A stretch of 64,000 nt of DNA from JALFST01 sp022779285 (GCA_050313895.1 JBNPMI010000008.1), one strand, 5' to 3'; shown: positions 25,833 to 33,636, numbered from the stretch's first letter. A program made the numbers and translations. Notes: generated by a model not told the origin, from the letters alone.

Positions 25833-27005
25833 TTATTTCAGGTAAACGCGATCTACTCGAGGGGAGATGCCGCAGAGCACTTCATAGTGTATGGTCTGAG
25901 ACCATTGAGCAAGCTCTTCGGCGGAAATCTGATCGGGCTCCGGGGCGGACAGCTGATTGGCATCTTTTCGGAGCAGCAGCCATGCGGTATCTCCTCGGGC
26001 TATGCGATTGCCGGTATTCCAAAGCTCGGTGATGTCCACCATCAGCTGATCCATACAGACGCGGCCGACAATAGGACAGCGCTGCAGGGGATTGCCCAGG
26101 AGAACATAGCCCTGATTGGAGAAAAGACGAGAATATCCGTCGCTATAGCCGACTTGAATCGTGGCGATGCGGGAATCACGAGGGGCTTTCCATGTGCCGC
26201 CATAGCTTACGGGTGTGCCCCTGGAAATTTCTTTGACGTGGGAGACCGCAGCTTTCCAGCCAAAGACAGGCAGAATGGAAATTCCTTTTTTTTGCGCCTC
26301 CCGTGCAACATAGGATGAGGGGAATTCTCCATAAATGCAAATTCCCATGCGCACTCCGTCCAGATGGGATTCCGGATAGAGGAGAACGCCTGCATCATTG
26401 GCCAAATGGCGAATTCCCATAGAAATCCCGCGGCTTCGGCATTGCTCCGTGACCGAGAGAAAACGGCGAAGCTGTTCTTTTGTAAATGCGGAATCCTCTT
26501 CATCGGCGACAGCAAAATGAGAAAAGACGCCTTCTATTTTCAAATGAGAAAGTGAGGAAATCTGTTCTATGGCATCCACAGTGGAAGCATCATTCCATGC
26601 AAAGCCGATGCGGGAATGTCCCGTATCAACGGCCAGATGAATTTTTCCGATCACACCCAGATCTTTACAGATATCGTTGTATTTCACAGCGGTGGTAAGA
26701 TCATAGATGGCAGGACGAATCTCGTTTTGGGCGTAATAGGGCATCCATTCGTCCGGGAAATAGCCCAGACATAAGATGGGGAGATGAATTCCGCCATCGG
26801 AAAGCTGCTTTGCTTCCTCAGGAAGCGCTACACAGAAAAAATCGGCATCCTTTTCCAGATAGCGGGCGACTGGAAGTGCGCCCATTCCATAGGCATCCGC
26901 CTTGACCACAACAAAATGTTTTTGGCGGGGGGTAAGTTTTTCCAGAACTTGTAAATTTTTTCTGATTTTGGGCAAAGAAATAATGATTTGATTTCGCGAT
27001 GACAT
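25833..27005 (-). CDS. alr: Alanine racemase
   Basis: PLP enzyme giving D-alanine for the cell wall. 390 residues from the ATG at 27005. The PLP-lysine is in V-V-V-K-A-D-A-Y-G-M-G-A (Lys35), H-S-R-I-G-F is seen near 135, the catalytic Tyr is in V-S-Y-G-G-T-W near 265, and the V-G-R-V-C-M-D-Q block follows near 315. A longer open frame to 27176 reads into the divergent ispD region and is not used; AGGGAG lies before the chosen ATG. Supplies the D-Ala used by ddl and murF upstream in the window. Confidence 0.94.
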   Translation of the reverse strand: MSSRNQIIISLPKIRKNLQVLEKLTPRQKHFVVVKADAYGMGALPVARYLEKDADFFCVALPEEAKQLSDGGIHLPILCLGYFPDEWMPYYAQNEIRPAIYDLTTAVKYNDICKDLGVIGKIHLAVDTGHSRIGFAWNDASTVDAIEQISSLSHLKIEGVFSHFAVADEEDSAFTKEQLRRFLSVTEQCRSRGISMGIRHLANDAGVLLYPESHLDGVRMGICIYGEFPSSYVAREAQKKGISILPVFGWKAAVSHVKEISRGTPVSYGGTWKAPRDSRIATIQVGYSDGYSRLFSNQGYVLLGNPLQRCPIVGRVCMDQLMVDITELWNTGNRIARGDTAWLLLRKDANQLSAPEPDQISAEELAQWSQTIHYEVLCGISPRVDRVYLK

Positions 27006-27132
27006 ATGGCTCCCTTCCCGAATCCTTCGATTTCTTGTATTGTACCACTTCATTGCATGCAGGGAATCCGGCAGCCCAGGTTTTTTTCGTCGAAGAAATC
27101 GGTCTATGGTATTATTAATGCGGAGGTGGCAC

Positions 27133-27849
27133 GTGACCAAACAAAAAATTGCAGCGATCATTTCTGCAGCAGGCAAGGGGGAGCGGATGGGGTTTCATCG
27201 CAATAAGCTCCTGATTCCTTTAGGCGGGATGACAATTCTGGAACGCACCTTGATTGCATTGGAAGCGATGGAGGAAATTGAGCATTTTATTTTGGTAATC
27301 CGGCCGGAGGATGAAGCTGTCATTCGGTCGTTTTTGCCATCGATTTTTTCAGATCTCACGCGAATTCAGCTGGTATATGGAGGGAAAACGCGTCAGGAAT
27401 CCACCCGAAACGGTCTTTTTGCAATTTCCGAGAGCGCAGATCTGGTGATGATCCATGACGGAGCGCGTCCGTTCATCACTCACAAGGTAGTAAGAGACTG
27501 TATTCAAAGGCTTCTTGAATCCGATGCGGAGGGAGCAATTGCGGTAGTGCCCATGAAGGATACGATCAAGGTGGTCAATGAGAAAGGACTGGTTGTGGCA
27601 ACGCCGCAGAGATCCATGCTCTGTGCGGTTCAAACGCCGCAGGTTTTTTATCGCAAAAAGCTCATGGACGCTTATCAAAAGGGGGCTCGCGAGGAAATTA
27701 ACGCAACGGATGATGCGCAGCTGATGGAATATCTCGGAGGGAAAATCGTGACTTCTCCGGGAGATTATTCCAATATTAAAATGACGACACCGGAGGATTT
27801 GCTGGTGGGCAGGTTGATTATTGAAAAGAGACAGCAGGAGACATTATGA
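27133..27849 (+). CDS. ispD: 2-C-methyl-D-erythritol 4-phosphate cytidylyltransferase
   Basis: MEP-pathway enzyme forming CDP-methylerythritol. 238 residues with a GTG start (27133) placed by GGAGG six bases upstream; an upstream in-frame ATG would lack a ribosome site. N-terminal A-I-I-S-A-A-G-K-G-E-R-M-G binds CTP, M-I-H-D-G-A-R-P-F follows near 105, and the C-terminus has T-D-D-A-Q-L-M-E-Y. The stop overlaps ispF by four bases, giving the usual ispDF pair, so this organism uses the MEP route for isoprenoids. Confidence 0.95.
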   Translation: MTKQKIAAIISAAGKGERMGFHRNKLLIPLGGMTILERTLIALEAMEEIEHFILVIRPEDEAVIRSFLPSIFSDLTRIQLVYGGKTRQESTRNGLFAISESADLVMIHDGARPFITHKVVRDCIQRLLESDAEGAIAVVPMKDTIKVVNEKGLVVATPQRSMLCAVQTPQVFYRKKLMDAYQKGAREEINATDDAQLMEYLGGKIVTSPGDYSNIKMTTPEDLLVGRLIIEKRQQETL

Positions 27850-28379
27850 ACACAAAAACATCGCATTCTGTGCCATTTCGCGTAGGAAACGGATATGATG
27901 TTCATGAATTGGCTGAGGGGCGAAGGCTCATACTGGGAGGTATCGATATCCCGTTTGAAAAGGGCCTTCTGGGACATTCCGATGCGGATGTTTTGGTTCA
28001 TGCATTGATGGATGCCCTATGCGGAGCGGTCGTTTTGGGGGATATCGGCAAATTATTTCCGGATACGGATCCTGCCTATAAAGGAATCTCTTCCCTGATC
28101 CTTCTTTCACGCATAGCGGAAAAGGTGGAGAAAATGGGCTGGATACTGGGCAATGCAGATATCATTGTCTGTGCACAACGTCCGAAGCTTGCTCCTTATA
28201 TCGTGGAGATGCGACAAAAGCTTGCTGAAGTCATGCGCTGCAATATCGATCAAATTTCGATTAAAGCAACCACAACGGAAAAATTGGGATTCGTCGGTCG
28301 AGAAGAAGGCATGGCGAGCTACGCTACAGTCTTATTGTTAAGAAAAGAAGCTTCCGCGACGAGGACCGAGGAAGGGTGA
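27846..28379 (+). CDS. ispF: 2-C-methyl-D-erythritol 2,4-cyclodiphosphate synthase
   Basis: MEP-pathway cyclase, 177 residues with a short N-terminal extension of about 11 residues before the canonical R-V-G-N-G-Y-D-V-H start. Zinc ligands Asp and His are in G-Y-D-V-H; G-H-S-D-A-D-V-L-V-H-A, G-D-I-G-K-L-F-P-D-T-D and the C-terminal K-A-T-T-T-E-K-L-G-F-V-G are all present. ATGA overlap with ispD and a GCAGGAGAC site upstream. The MreB-like gene begins two bases after its stop. Confidence 0.96.
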   Translation: MNTKTSHSVPFRVGNGYDVHELAEGRRLILGGIDIPFEKGLLGHSDADVLVHALMDALCGAVVLGDIGKLFPDTDPAYKGISSLILLSRIAEKVEKMGWILGNADIIVCAQRPKLAPYIVEMRQKLAEVMRCNIDQISIKATTTEKLGFVGREEGMASYATVLLLRKEASATRTEEG

Positions 28380-28381
28380 TC

Positions 28382-29440
28382 ATGGCGTTTTTAAGAAAAA
28401 ATTTGGCAATAGACCTGGGAACCACAAGCGTGCTTGTCTTTACACGCGCACAGGGAGTTCTTCTCAATGAGCCTTCCGTGGTTGCCGTGGATACCTATAC
28501 AGACAAAATTGTTGCGGTGGGAGAAGAAGCACGGGAAATGCTTGGCCGAACCCCCGGCAATATTATTGCCGGAAAGCCGATGCGGGATGGCGTAATTGCG
28601 GACTATGAGGCTACCGAGAGAATGCTCCGATATTTTCTGAGAAAGGCCGTCGGCCGTACTATGCTGGGGCCGGATCTCATAATCTGCGTGCCGTCACAGG
28701 CGACTCAGGTGCAAAAACGTGCCGTAGTTCAAGCCGCAACGGCAGCCGGCGCACATCACACTTTTTTGATTGAAGAGCCTCTTGCAGCAGCGATCGGTGC
28801 GGGAATCGACATTGCCGATCCTGACGGACATCTGATCGTGGATATCGGAGGGGGAACCACGGATGTCGCTTTAATTTCCATGGGAGGCATTGTGATCTCA
28901 AAATCCACGCGCGTTGCAGGAGATTCCTTTGACTCGGCGATCGCCCGTTATATTCGCACTCGTTATAGCTTGATCATCGGGGAGCGTACGGCAGAAGAAA
29001 TCAAGTTTGATATCTGTTCGGTAAGTGCGACCGATCCTCCTGAGGAATTGGAGGTGAAGGGCAGAAGTCTGCTGGATGGACTTCCTGTCCGCGTATATGT
29101 TACTGCTGAGGAAATCATGAATGCCGTACAAGGTCCGCTTGACGAAATCGTAGATACCATCCATGAGGTGCTTTCCGATACGCCGCCGGAGCTTGCTGCG
29201 GATCTGTATGACCGCGGTATGCTTCTCACCGGCGGAGGAGCCTTGGTACGCGGATTACAGGATACGATACGGGATCGTCTGAAAATGAGTGTCCATCTTG
29301 CAGAAAATCCGGTGACAGCTGTTGTGCGCGGGACGGGAAAAGCCTTGGGGTGGATTCGCCGGCTGAAATCAGGAGATGAGGTGCTTGCTGAGAATTCGAG
29401 ACGGCTTGTGATGAATCGAGAAGCCTTGCGCAAGCGATGA
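28382..29440 (+). CDS. MreB/Mbl-type actin-like protein
   Basis: Actin-fold rod-shape protein, 352 residues, slightly longer than typical MreB (about 335-345) because of a basic C-terminal tail ending L-R-K-R. Phosphate-1 loop I-D-L-G-T-T-S-V-L, phosphate-2 V-D-I-G-G-G-T-T-D-V-A and adenosine loop L-T-G-G-G-A-L-V-R-G are intact. MreB normally directs elongation-type peptidoglycan synthesis. Here it is coupled to ispDF, and mreC and mreD are absent from the window, so it may be an Mbl-like paralogue. GAGGAAGGG precedes the ATG. Confidence 0.88.
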   Translation: MAFLRKNLAIDLGTTSVLVFTRAQGVLLNEPSVVAVDTYTDKIVAVGEEAREMLGRTPGNIIAGKPMRDGVIADYEATERMLRYFLRKAVGRTMLGPDLIICVPSQATQVQKRAVVQAATAAGAHHTFLIEEPLAAAIGAGIDIADPDGHLIVDIGGGTTDVALISMGGIVISKSTRVAGDSFDSAIARYIRTRYSLIIGERTAEEIKFDICSVSATDPPEELEVKGRSLLDGLPVRVYVTAEEIMNAVQGPLDEIVDTIHEVLSDTPPELAADLYDRGMLLTGGGALVRGLQDTIRDRLKMSVHLAENPVTAVVRGTGKALGWIRRLKSGDEVLAENSRRLVMNREALRKR

Positions 29441-29576
29441 GAGAAGAAATCGTTCCTCATCATGTAATGCGATGGAGTGTGTTTCCATGCAATGTTTCTT
29501 TTGATCCGGATGGGTATCCTTGATATATGAGAAGCCGGCCAAAGAGACTTTGATCGATTTTAAGAAAGGAAACGCT

Positions 29577-29918
29577 GTGAAAACACAAGAAAAAACAGAA
29601 GTTCAGGAAAGAAAATCATTCTTTCAGAGACTGTCTGTTTTTCTAAAGGCATGGCATGATTATTTTGGGTATAGGCCGACGAAGCATAAAATTAAGTCAA
29701 AAAGGTACTATAGGATAAAAGCGCGAGAAGAAAGACCACCCAAGGGCGAGCCCAAAATGTCTTACTATAATAATCATATGATGGTTATACGAAATTCAGA
29801 ATGGATAGCCTTAGGAGAGATCTATTATAAAGCTGCGCAAAAGGAACGAAAAAAAGCAATTCAAAAGGATAAAGAGATTCTTTGGGACAGCTTAAAAGAA
29901 GCGTGGAAGCAGTTGTAA
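29577..29918 (+). CDS. Hypothetical basic protein
   Basis: 113-residue, strongly basic protein without a recognised family. A GTG start (29577) with AAAGGA upstream is preferred; the frame is open back to 29520. Residues 11-35 include an aromatic stretch (S-F-F-Q-R-L-S-V-F-L-K-A-W-H-D-Y-F-G-Y), then a Lys/Arg-rich linker and a C-terminal helix with many Lys and Gln. A terminator follows, which supports its being a real transcription unit. AT-rich compared with neighbours. It opens the accessory stretch that runs to tRNA-Pro. Confidence 0.55.
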   Translation: MKTQEKTEVQERKSFFQRLSVFLKAWHDYFGYRPTKHKIKSKRYYRIKAREERPPKGEPKMSYYNNHMMVIRNSEWIALGEIYYKAAQKERKKAIQKDKEILWDSLKEAWKQL

Positions 29919-29942
29919 TAACTAAAAAATAAAGTAAGGAAA

Positions 29943-29971
29943 GACGTGTCAGAAATGACGCGCCTTTTTTT
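29943..29971 (+). terminator. Terminator after the hypothetical basic protein gene
   Basis: GACGTGTCA-GAAA-TGACGCGCC stem (one mismatch, one G-U) followed by seven T. Confidence 0.8.
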
Positions 29972-30209
29972 ATTCAAAAGACCGCCGTGTCAGGGAAAAG
30001 AAAAGGGACAGCGATCAAATGCAGGCGGTACGCTCGGAAACGGATGCCGCTTTGAGAGAGTAACGGCTCCATTCAGGATGGGCAACAAGTTCCATAAAAA
30101 TTCGTCAAAGTTAAAAAAGAGACTGAGGATAGAGAAATTGACTCTGAAAATCAGCTTCCATTCTTTAGACTCAGGGTTGAGGCCGGTCATAATGAAATTA
30201 GAGGCACAT

Positions 30210-30393
30210 ATGGGGAAAACAAGCAAAGCGCAAAAAAGAGCATCGAAGGCATGGAAGGAGAGAAACCGGGAAAAGTCAGAATGCAGAGATACAAGGACAG
30301 TGCCCGGCTTTTTATCCGCTCCCATGCACAGAAGAGGAGTTACAAGAGTTAGAGGGGCTCATTGAAGAGCGTAGAGAAGCTTTAGCGGAATAG
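30210..30393 (+). pseudogene. Double-frameshifted small gene (accessory-element type protein)
   Basis: A coherent protein of about 60 residues can be read only by changing frame twice. Frame 1 from the ATG at 30210 gives M-G-K-T-S-K-A-Q-K-R-A-S-K-A-W-K-E-R-N-R-E-K. A missing A near 30274 shifts to V-R-M-Q-R-Y-K-D-S-A-R-L-F-I-R-S-H-A. A second missing A near 30327 shifts to T-E-E-E-L-Q-E-L-E-G-L-I-E-E-R-R-E-A-L-A-E, then TAG (30391-30393). Both lesions are single-base losses after or within A-rich runs. Similar small helical proteins occur in Firmicutes mobile elements (recollection, not searched). A hairpin follows. Confidence 0.65.
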
Positions 30394-30395
30394 AG

Positions 30396-30427
30396 AAGGA
30401 GCGTGTACAAGCAGCACGCTCCTTTTA
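30396..30427 (+). terminator. Terminator after the frameshifted small gene
   Basis: AAGGAGCGTG (30396-30405) pairs perfectly with CACGCTCCTT (30415-30424), then TTTAT. Confidence 0.8.
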
Positions 30428-30519
30428 TGCAATAGAAGAGCTCTACGAAGAAGCTGAGTAAATGAAATGATTTTAAAGTGGGGACGAAACATAAAATTGC
30501 AATTGCAGCAGAAAAACAA

Positions 30520-30553
30520 AAGCCGCCTGAAATGTTGATTTCAAGCGGCTTTT
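30520..30553 (+). terminator. Terminator-like hairpin in the accessory region
   Basis: AAGCCGCCTGAAAT pairs with ATTTCAAGCGGCTT around a GTTG loop, followed by TT and AT-rich DNA. No gene is seen directly upstream. Confidence 0.6.
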
Positions 30554-30587
30554 ATCATGAAAGTAGTGACCTATTTTAATACAAAAA

Positions 30588-30650
30588 GGACATACCTCAG
30601 ACCTTTCGTTAAAAGGTACGAGGAATAATTAGAAGGTATGAGGTATACCT
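30588..30650 (+). repeat. Left flanking repeat of the LytTR/HD/GHKL cassette
   Basis: Two elements lie here: one starting GGACATACCTC and containing TTTCGTTAAAAG (30588-30620), and one starting AGGAATAATTA (30621-30650). Both recur in the same orientation at 33329-33405, in the opposite order. The first element matches its partner at 28 of 33 positions. They may be regulator-binding arrays or the scars of element ends. Confidence 0.6.
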
Positions 30651-30666
30651 ACTTTTTCTTTCATAA

Positions 30667-31101
30667 TCAGAACTCCTTTCCTTCTTGATAGTACCGGCTT
30701 TGCACTTCAAAGAGATTCGCATATTCGCCGCCAAGTGCCAGCAGACTTTCATGGGTTCCTTCTTCCTTGATCCCACCGTCTGCTACAAAGATAATGCGGT
30801 CGCAGAATCGGGTGGAAGCCAGTCGGTGTGAAATAAACATGGAAGTTCGCCCATGGGTCATTTCACTGTACTTCATGTAAATATCATTTTCAGCAATGGG
30901 ATCGAGTGCTGCCGTAGGCTCATCCAGCAACAGGATCGGACCATCCTTATAGAGTGCTCTTGCCAGCATCAGCCTCTGGGTTTGACCCCCAGAGAACCAT
31001 ACACCGTCCAAATGAACTTCACGGCCAACATGGGTCTGAAGCCCTTTCGGCAATTTCTCGATCATGGCAGTAAGTCCTGCCTTTTCAATACAGTCTCTTT
31101 C
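30667..31101 (-). pseudogene. ABC transporter ATP-binding fragment (5' end lost)
   Basis: The last part of an ABC exporter gene. It contains the signature F-S-G-G-Q-T-Q-R-L-M-L-A-R-A, Walker B I-L-L-L-D-E-P-T-A-A-L-D-P and the switch His in F-I-S-H-R-L-A-S-T-R, but no Walker A, membrane domain or N-terminus. Upstream of the internal ATG (31065) the frame still reads sensibly (C-I-E-K-A-G-L-T-A) to 31101, then meets a stop, so the break lies near 31100. As it stands it cannot be a working ATPase. It resembles ATPases of fused export proteins for peptides or lipids. Confidence 0.85.
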
Positions 31102-31139
31102 TCAAATTTCCACTCATTGAGTTGAGCATATCATAGCAC

Positions 31140-31173
31140 AAAAATTCGTCCCCGGATTATTCTGGGGACGAAT
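31140..31173 (-). terminator. Terminator of the regulator cassette
   Basis: On the minus strand ATTCGTCCCC pairs with GGGGACGAAT (10 bp) and is followed by TTTTT. It lies 29 bases after the stop of the GHKL kinase gene. Confidence 0.85.
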
Positions 31174-31201
31174 CGTTAATTCTCGGTGATGAATTGCAAA
31201 T

Positions 31202-31864
31202 TTACACCTGCGGAATGAGAATTTCCGTAGTGAAAGCGCCGTCCTCGGAGTTACGGCTCAGATAGCCGTCCAACCGTTCGATGATGTTATCGATCCGCAC
31301 AAGGCCGAAGCCATGACCGTCGCCCTTTGTTGTCTGGAACAGTTTACCTACCTTCTCCAGCTTCTTGGTGGAAGTGAAGTTGGTGAAAGAGATGTAGAGC
31401 TGGGTACCTTTCATATCCATGTACACCCGAATCTGCCGCTGGTCTTCCGGCAGGGATAGGCTGGCTTCGATGGCATTGTCAAACAGGTTGCCGATGATGC
31501 AGCACAGATCCAGCTCGGACATTTTTAGTTTCACCGGGATGTGGGCATCGCAATGGACAGTAATGCACTTGGACTGTGCCAAGGATATCTTGCTGTTCAG
31601 AATAGCATCCGCCATGGCATTGCCAGTCTTGACCACAGTATCCACGGTGTTCAGATCCGTGTCCAGCTCGTCCAGGTACGCCTTGATCGCATCCATATCA
31701 CCGTTGGCAGCCAGCACCTTCATGGTCTGGATGTGGTTGCGGTAGTCATGCCGCCATCCCCGGATCTGCCGGTACATATTGTCCACTTCCTGATAGTGGG
31801 TCTCAATCAGTTCCCGCTGGTAGGCAGCGATCCGCTTGTCTATCTGTTTTGAAAAGAGGGACAT
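31202..31864 (-). CDS. GHKL-type sensor histidine kinase without membrane domain (AgrC/NatK-like)
   Basis: 220-residue kinase core. The phospho-acceptor His lies in W-R-H-D-Y-R-N-H-I-Q-T-M-K (about 38-50); the ATPase part has the N-box G-N-L-F-D-N-A-I-E-A-S and G-box G-D-G-H-G-F-G-L-V-R-I. Usual AgrC-like kinases have five to seven N-terminal membrane helices, but none is present here, so it is either a cytosolic sensor or has lost its sensor part. It partners the LytTR regulator encoded two genes upstream. An HD-domain gene lies between them, 18 bases away. Confidence 0.88.
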   Translation of the reverse strand: MSLFSKQIDKRIAAYQRELIETHYQEVDNMYRQIRGWRHDYRNHIQTMKVLAANGDMDAIKAYLDELDTDLNTVDTVVKTGNAMADAILNSKISLAQSKCITVHCDAHIPVKLKMSELDLCCIIGNLFDNAIEASLSLPEDQRQIRVYMDMKGTQLYISFTNFTSTKKLEKVGKLFQTTKGDGHGFGLVRIDNIIERLDGYLSRNSEDGAFTTEILIPQV

Positions 31865-31882
31865 GGTGATCCTCCCTGTGAA

Positions 31883-32485
31883 CTAAAATAAATCTGCCGA
31901 AGAATTCTCTAATACATTTGGCAACAGCGAATATATATTGCAACCACAAAGGTTATCAAAATGAGTTTTTGTTGCCATAAATGCCTTCCACTTCTCAATT
32001 GTAAAATCGTAGAGTCCGTGGCGAATTGCTACATCTACAAAACGCTTTTCCATTATACATGCCCCATTGGGTAAAGAAATCGCATCGCATAGCTGAATTA
32101 AAATGTCGTAATCATCAAACTGCACTTGCTTAAGATACTTATCTAAAAAACTGAGTTGGTCACTTGTGCAGTCGATTTTTCCGAAGAACGTTTTTACATC
32201 TCTTATCGGGAAAGAGTGAGTTAAACAAATTCGAGCTATCTCATGCTGATCCAGACTCATCATATACTCATATCCATCAAACAAATGTAGAATTCCGGTT
32301 ATGCCTGCACGGCGCCCAATATCATGAAGCAATCCCATAACATAGGCCTTATCTGCATCCAGGCTCGCGGCTTTTGCGATTAGTTGCGCGTTGTGAGCGA
32401 CAGACACACTGTGCAACTCCCACGGCCCCGGATTCATTTTTACTGCAATTTTCAATTCCTGTTCGGCTTCTAAAGCTGACAACAT
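31883..32485 (-). CDS. HD-domain phosphohydrolase-like protein
   Basis: 200-residue protein with an HD metal-binding arrangement: His in V-A-H-N-A (His31), His-Asp in G-L-L-H-D-I-G-R (His54, Asp55), a further His in L-T-H-S-F and an Asp in L-C-D-A-I. HD proteins hydrolyse phosphate esters, often nucleotides. Its placement inside a two-component operon between regulator (12 bases upstream) and kinase is unusual. Substrate cannot be told. The cysteine-rich end (L-C-G-C-N-I-Y) is not part of a known motif. Confidence 0.82.
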   Translation of the reverse strand: MLSALEAEQELKIAVKMNPGPWELHSVSVAHNAQLIAKAASLDADKAYVMGLLHDIGRRAGITGILHLFDGYEYMMSLDQHEIARICLTHSFPIRDVKTFFGKIDCTSDQLSFLDKYLKQVQFDDYDILIQLCDAISLPNGACIMEKRFVDVAIRHGLYDFTIEKWKAFMATKTHFDNLCGCNIYSLLPNVLENSSADLF

Positions 32486-32497
32486 ATTACTATCTCC

Positions 32498-33196
32498 TTA
32501 TGTACGCTGAATGATCGCCCGGTTCAGCGGTTCGTAAGCACCTCTGGGCAGGGGTAACAAAGTACCATCGGACAGGTGCACTTCCGTTTTGGTGACTCGC
32601 TGGATATATTTCAGGTTCAGGATCATTGCCCGACCTACCCGGCAGAAGCGGTCATCCAGTTCTCTCTCGAAATCGCCCAAGGTGCGCTTGACTGTGTAAT
32701 CAGCTTTTGCGTGGACAGTCACATAGTTCTGATGCACACCCAGATAGCGGATCTCATAGAACGGAATCCGCACCATCTCACCGTAGGCTTCCAGATTTAA
32801 GCACCGTTCCTCCTGCTTCCGCTTTTCCAGTGCCCGATCCATGACTGTCAGTAGCTTTTTCTGGTTCACAGGCTTCATCAGATAGTGGAGCGCTGCCACC
32901 TCGTAACCCTCTGCAATATAGTCGGAGTAGCCGGTGATGAACACGATCTGCACTGCTTCATTGTCCTGCCGGACTCGCTTTGCCATAGTAACGCCGTCCA
33001 TAGCGCCCATTTCAATATCCAGAAGAAGAATATCCCAATCCTTGTCCTCGGCATAGCGGAACAAGAAAGCTTCCGCAGAAGGAAACAACTCGGCCTGTAT
33101 ATTTGCCTGTCGCAGATATGCCCAGCTATTCAAAATACCTTGTACGAATTCAGCATCCTTGGTGCTGTCATCTACGATTGCAACCCGATAGGCCAT
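32498..33196 (-). CDS. LytTR-family response regulator
   Basis: 232-residue regulator. The receiver domain (about 1-125) has the acidic pair V-D-D, the phospho-acceptor Asp60 in D-I-L-L-L-D-I-E-M and Lys in L-M-K-P. A LytTR DNA-binding domain follows (about 135-232; Y-L-G-V-H-Q-N-Y-V-T-V-H and F-C-R-V-G-R-A-M-I-L-N). The ATG at 33196 is used since AAGGTG precedes it and it gives the normal receiver N-terminus; the frame continues to 33328 without a ribosome site. LytTR proteins bind direct-repeat sites, which may be the repeats at 33329-33405. Confidence 0.9.
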   Translation of the reverse strand: MAYRVAIVDDSTKDAEFVQGILNSWAYLRQANIQAELFPSAEAFLFRYAEDKDWDILLLDIEMGAMDGVTMAKRVRQDNEAVQIVFITGYSDYIAEGYEVAALHYLMKPVNQKKLLTVMDRALEKRKQEERCLNLEAYGEMVRIPFYEIRYLGVHQNYVTVHAKADYTVKRTLGDFERELDDRFCRVGRAMILNLKYIQRVTKTEVHLSDGTLLPLPRGAYEPLNRAIIQRT

Positions 33197-33328
33197 GTGT
33201 TCACCTTCTTTCGCTTTTGCTATATTATGGCCACTTTTTCCGCTTGTTGCAAGATATGTTTCGCTCTCAAAATTGGCCACGAGACTTTCAATCTGGTGTA
33301 GAAGTATTTCGCAGGCCCTAACAACCAC

Positions 33329-33405
33329 AAGGAATAATTAAAAGGTGGACATACCTATGGCGAAAATGGACACACCTCCGACATTTCGTTAAAAGATATG
33401 CCTCG
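33329..33405 (+). repeat. Right flanking repeat of the LytTR/HD/GHKL cassette
   Basis: AGGAATAATTA... (33329-33356) and a GGACACACCTCC...TTTCGTTAAAAG element (33368-33405), related to 30588-30650 but in swapped order. GGACATACCT and GGACACACCT also repeat within this block. It lies 130-210 bases upstream of the LytTR regulator start, a place where its promoter and binding sites would be expected. Confidence 0.6.
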
Positions 33406-33414
33406 ATAAAACAG

Positions 33415-33460
33415 AACCAGGCTCTGAGGTGATGATCTGACATCGCCACAGAGCCTGGTT
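33415..33460. other. Strong hairpin upstream of the LytTR regulator
   Basis: 20-base arms (33415-33434 and 33441-33460) beginning AACCAGGCTCTG and ending CAGAGCCTGGTT, with two non-pairing positions or wobble pairs, loop ATCTGA. No T-run of terminator quality on the plus strand; on the minus strand a TTTTAT follows after a few bases. Together with the repeats it fills the 366-base gap between tRNA-Pro and the regulator gene. Confidence 0.6.
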
Positions 33461-33509
33461 TCGTTAAATCGTATGGAAAAACCCTTGCAATCAAGAGAAA
33501 ATAAAAAGA

Positions 33510-33558
33510 AACTGGACACCTGCTTCGATACCCATGGTATCAAAATAGGTGTCCAGTT
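33510..33558 (-). terminator. Probable tRNA-Pro terminator, nested inverted repeat
   Basis: Perfect 12-bp arms AACTGGACACCT / AGGTGTCCAGTT enclose an inner perfect GATACC-CAT-GGTATC. On the minus strand, starting five bases after the tRNA-Pro 3' end, the hairpin is followed by TTTCTTTTTATTTT. Confidence 0.75.
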
Positions 33559-33562
33559 ATGA

Positions 33563-33636
33563 TCGGAGTGAGAGGATTCGAACCTCCGGCCTCCTGCTCC
33601 CGAAGCAGGCGCGCTACCGAGCTGCGCTACACCCCG
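33563..33636 (-). tRNA. tRNA-Pro (CGG anticodon)
   Basis: 74-base cloverleaf on the minus strand. Acceptor arms CGGGGTG / CACTCCG (one G-U) plus discriminator A; D-arm AGCGCAGCTCGGTAGCGC; anticodon stem CCTGC / GCAGG around loop TTCGGGA, so anticodon CGG; T-arm with GGTTCGAATCC. No CCA is encoded. Its 3' end faces the accessory cassette, the side where integrating elements usually insert. Confidence 0.95.

Noticed and set aside
29946..30365. 139-residue plus-strand open frame
   Set aside because: It mixes a terminator, non-coding DNA and one frame of the broken small gene at 30210; no ribosome site.
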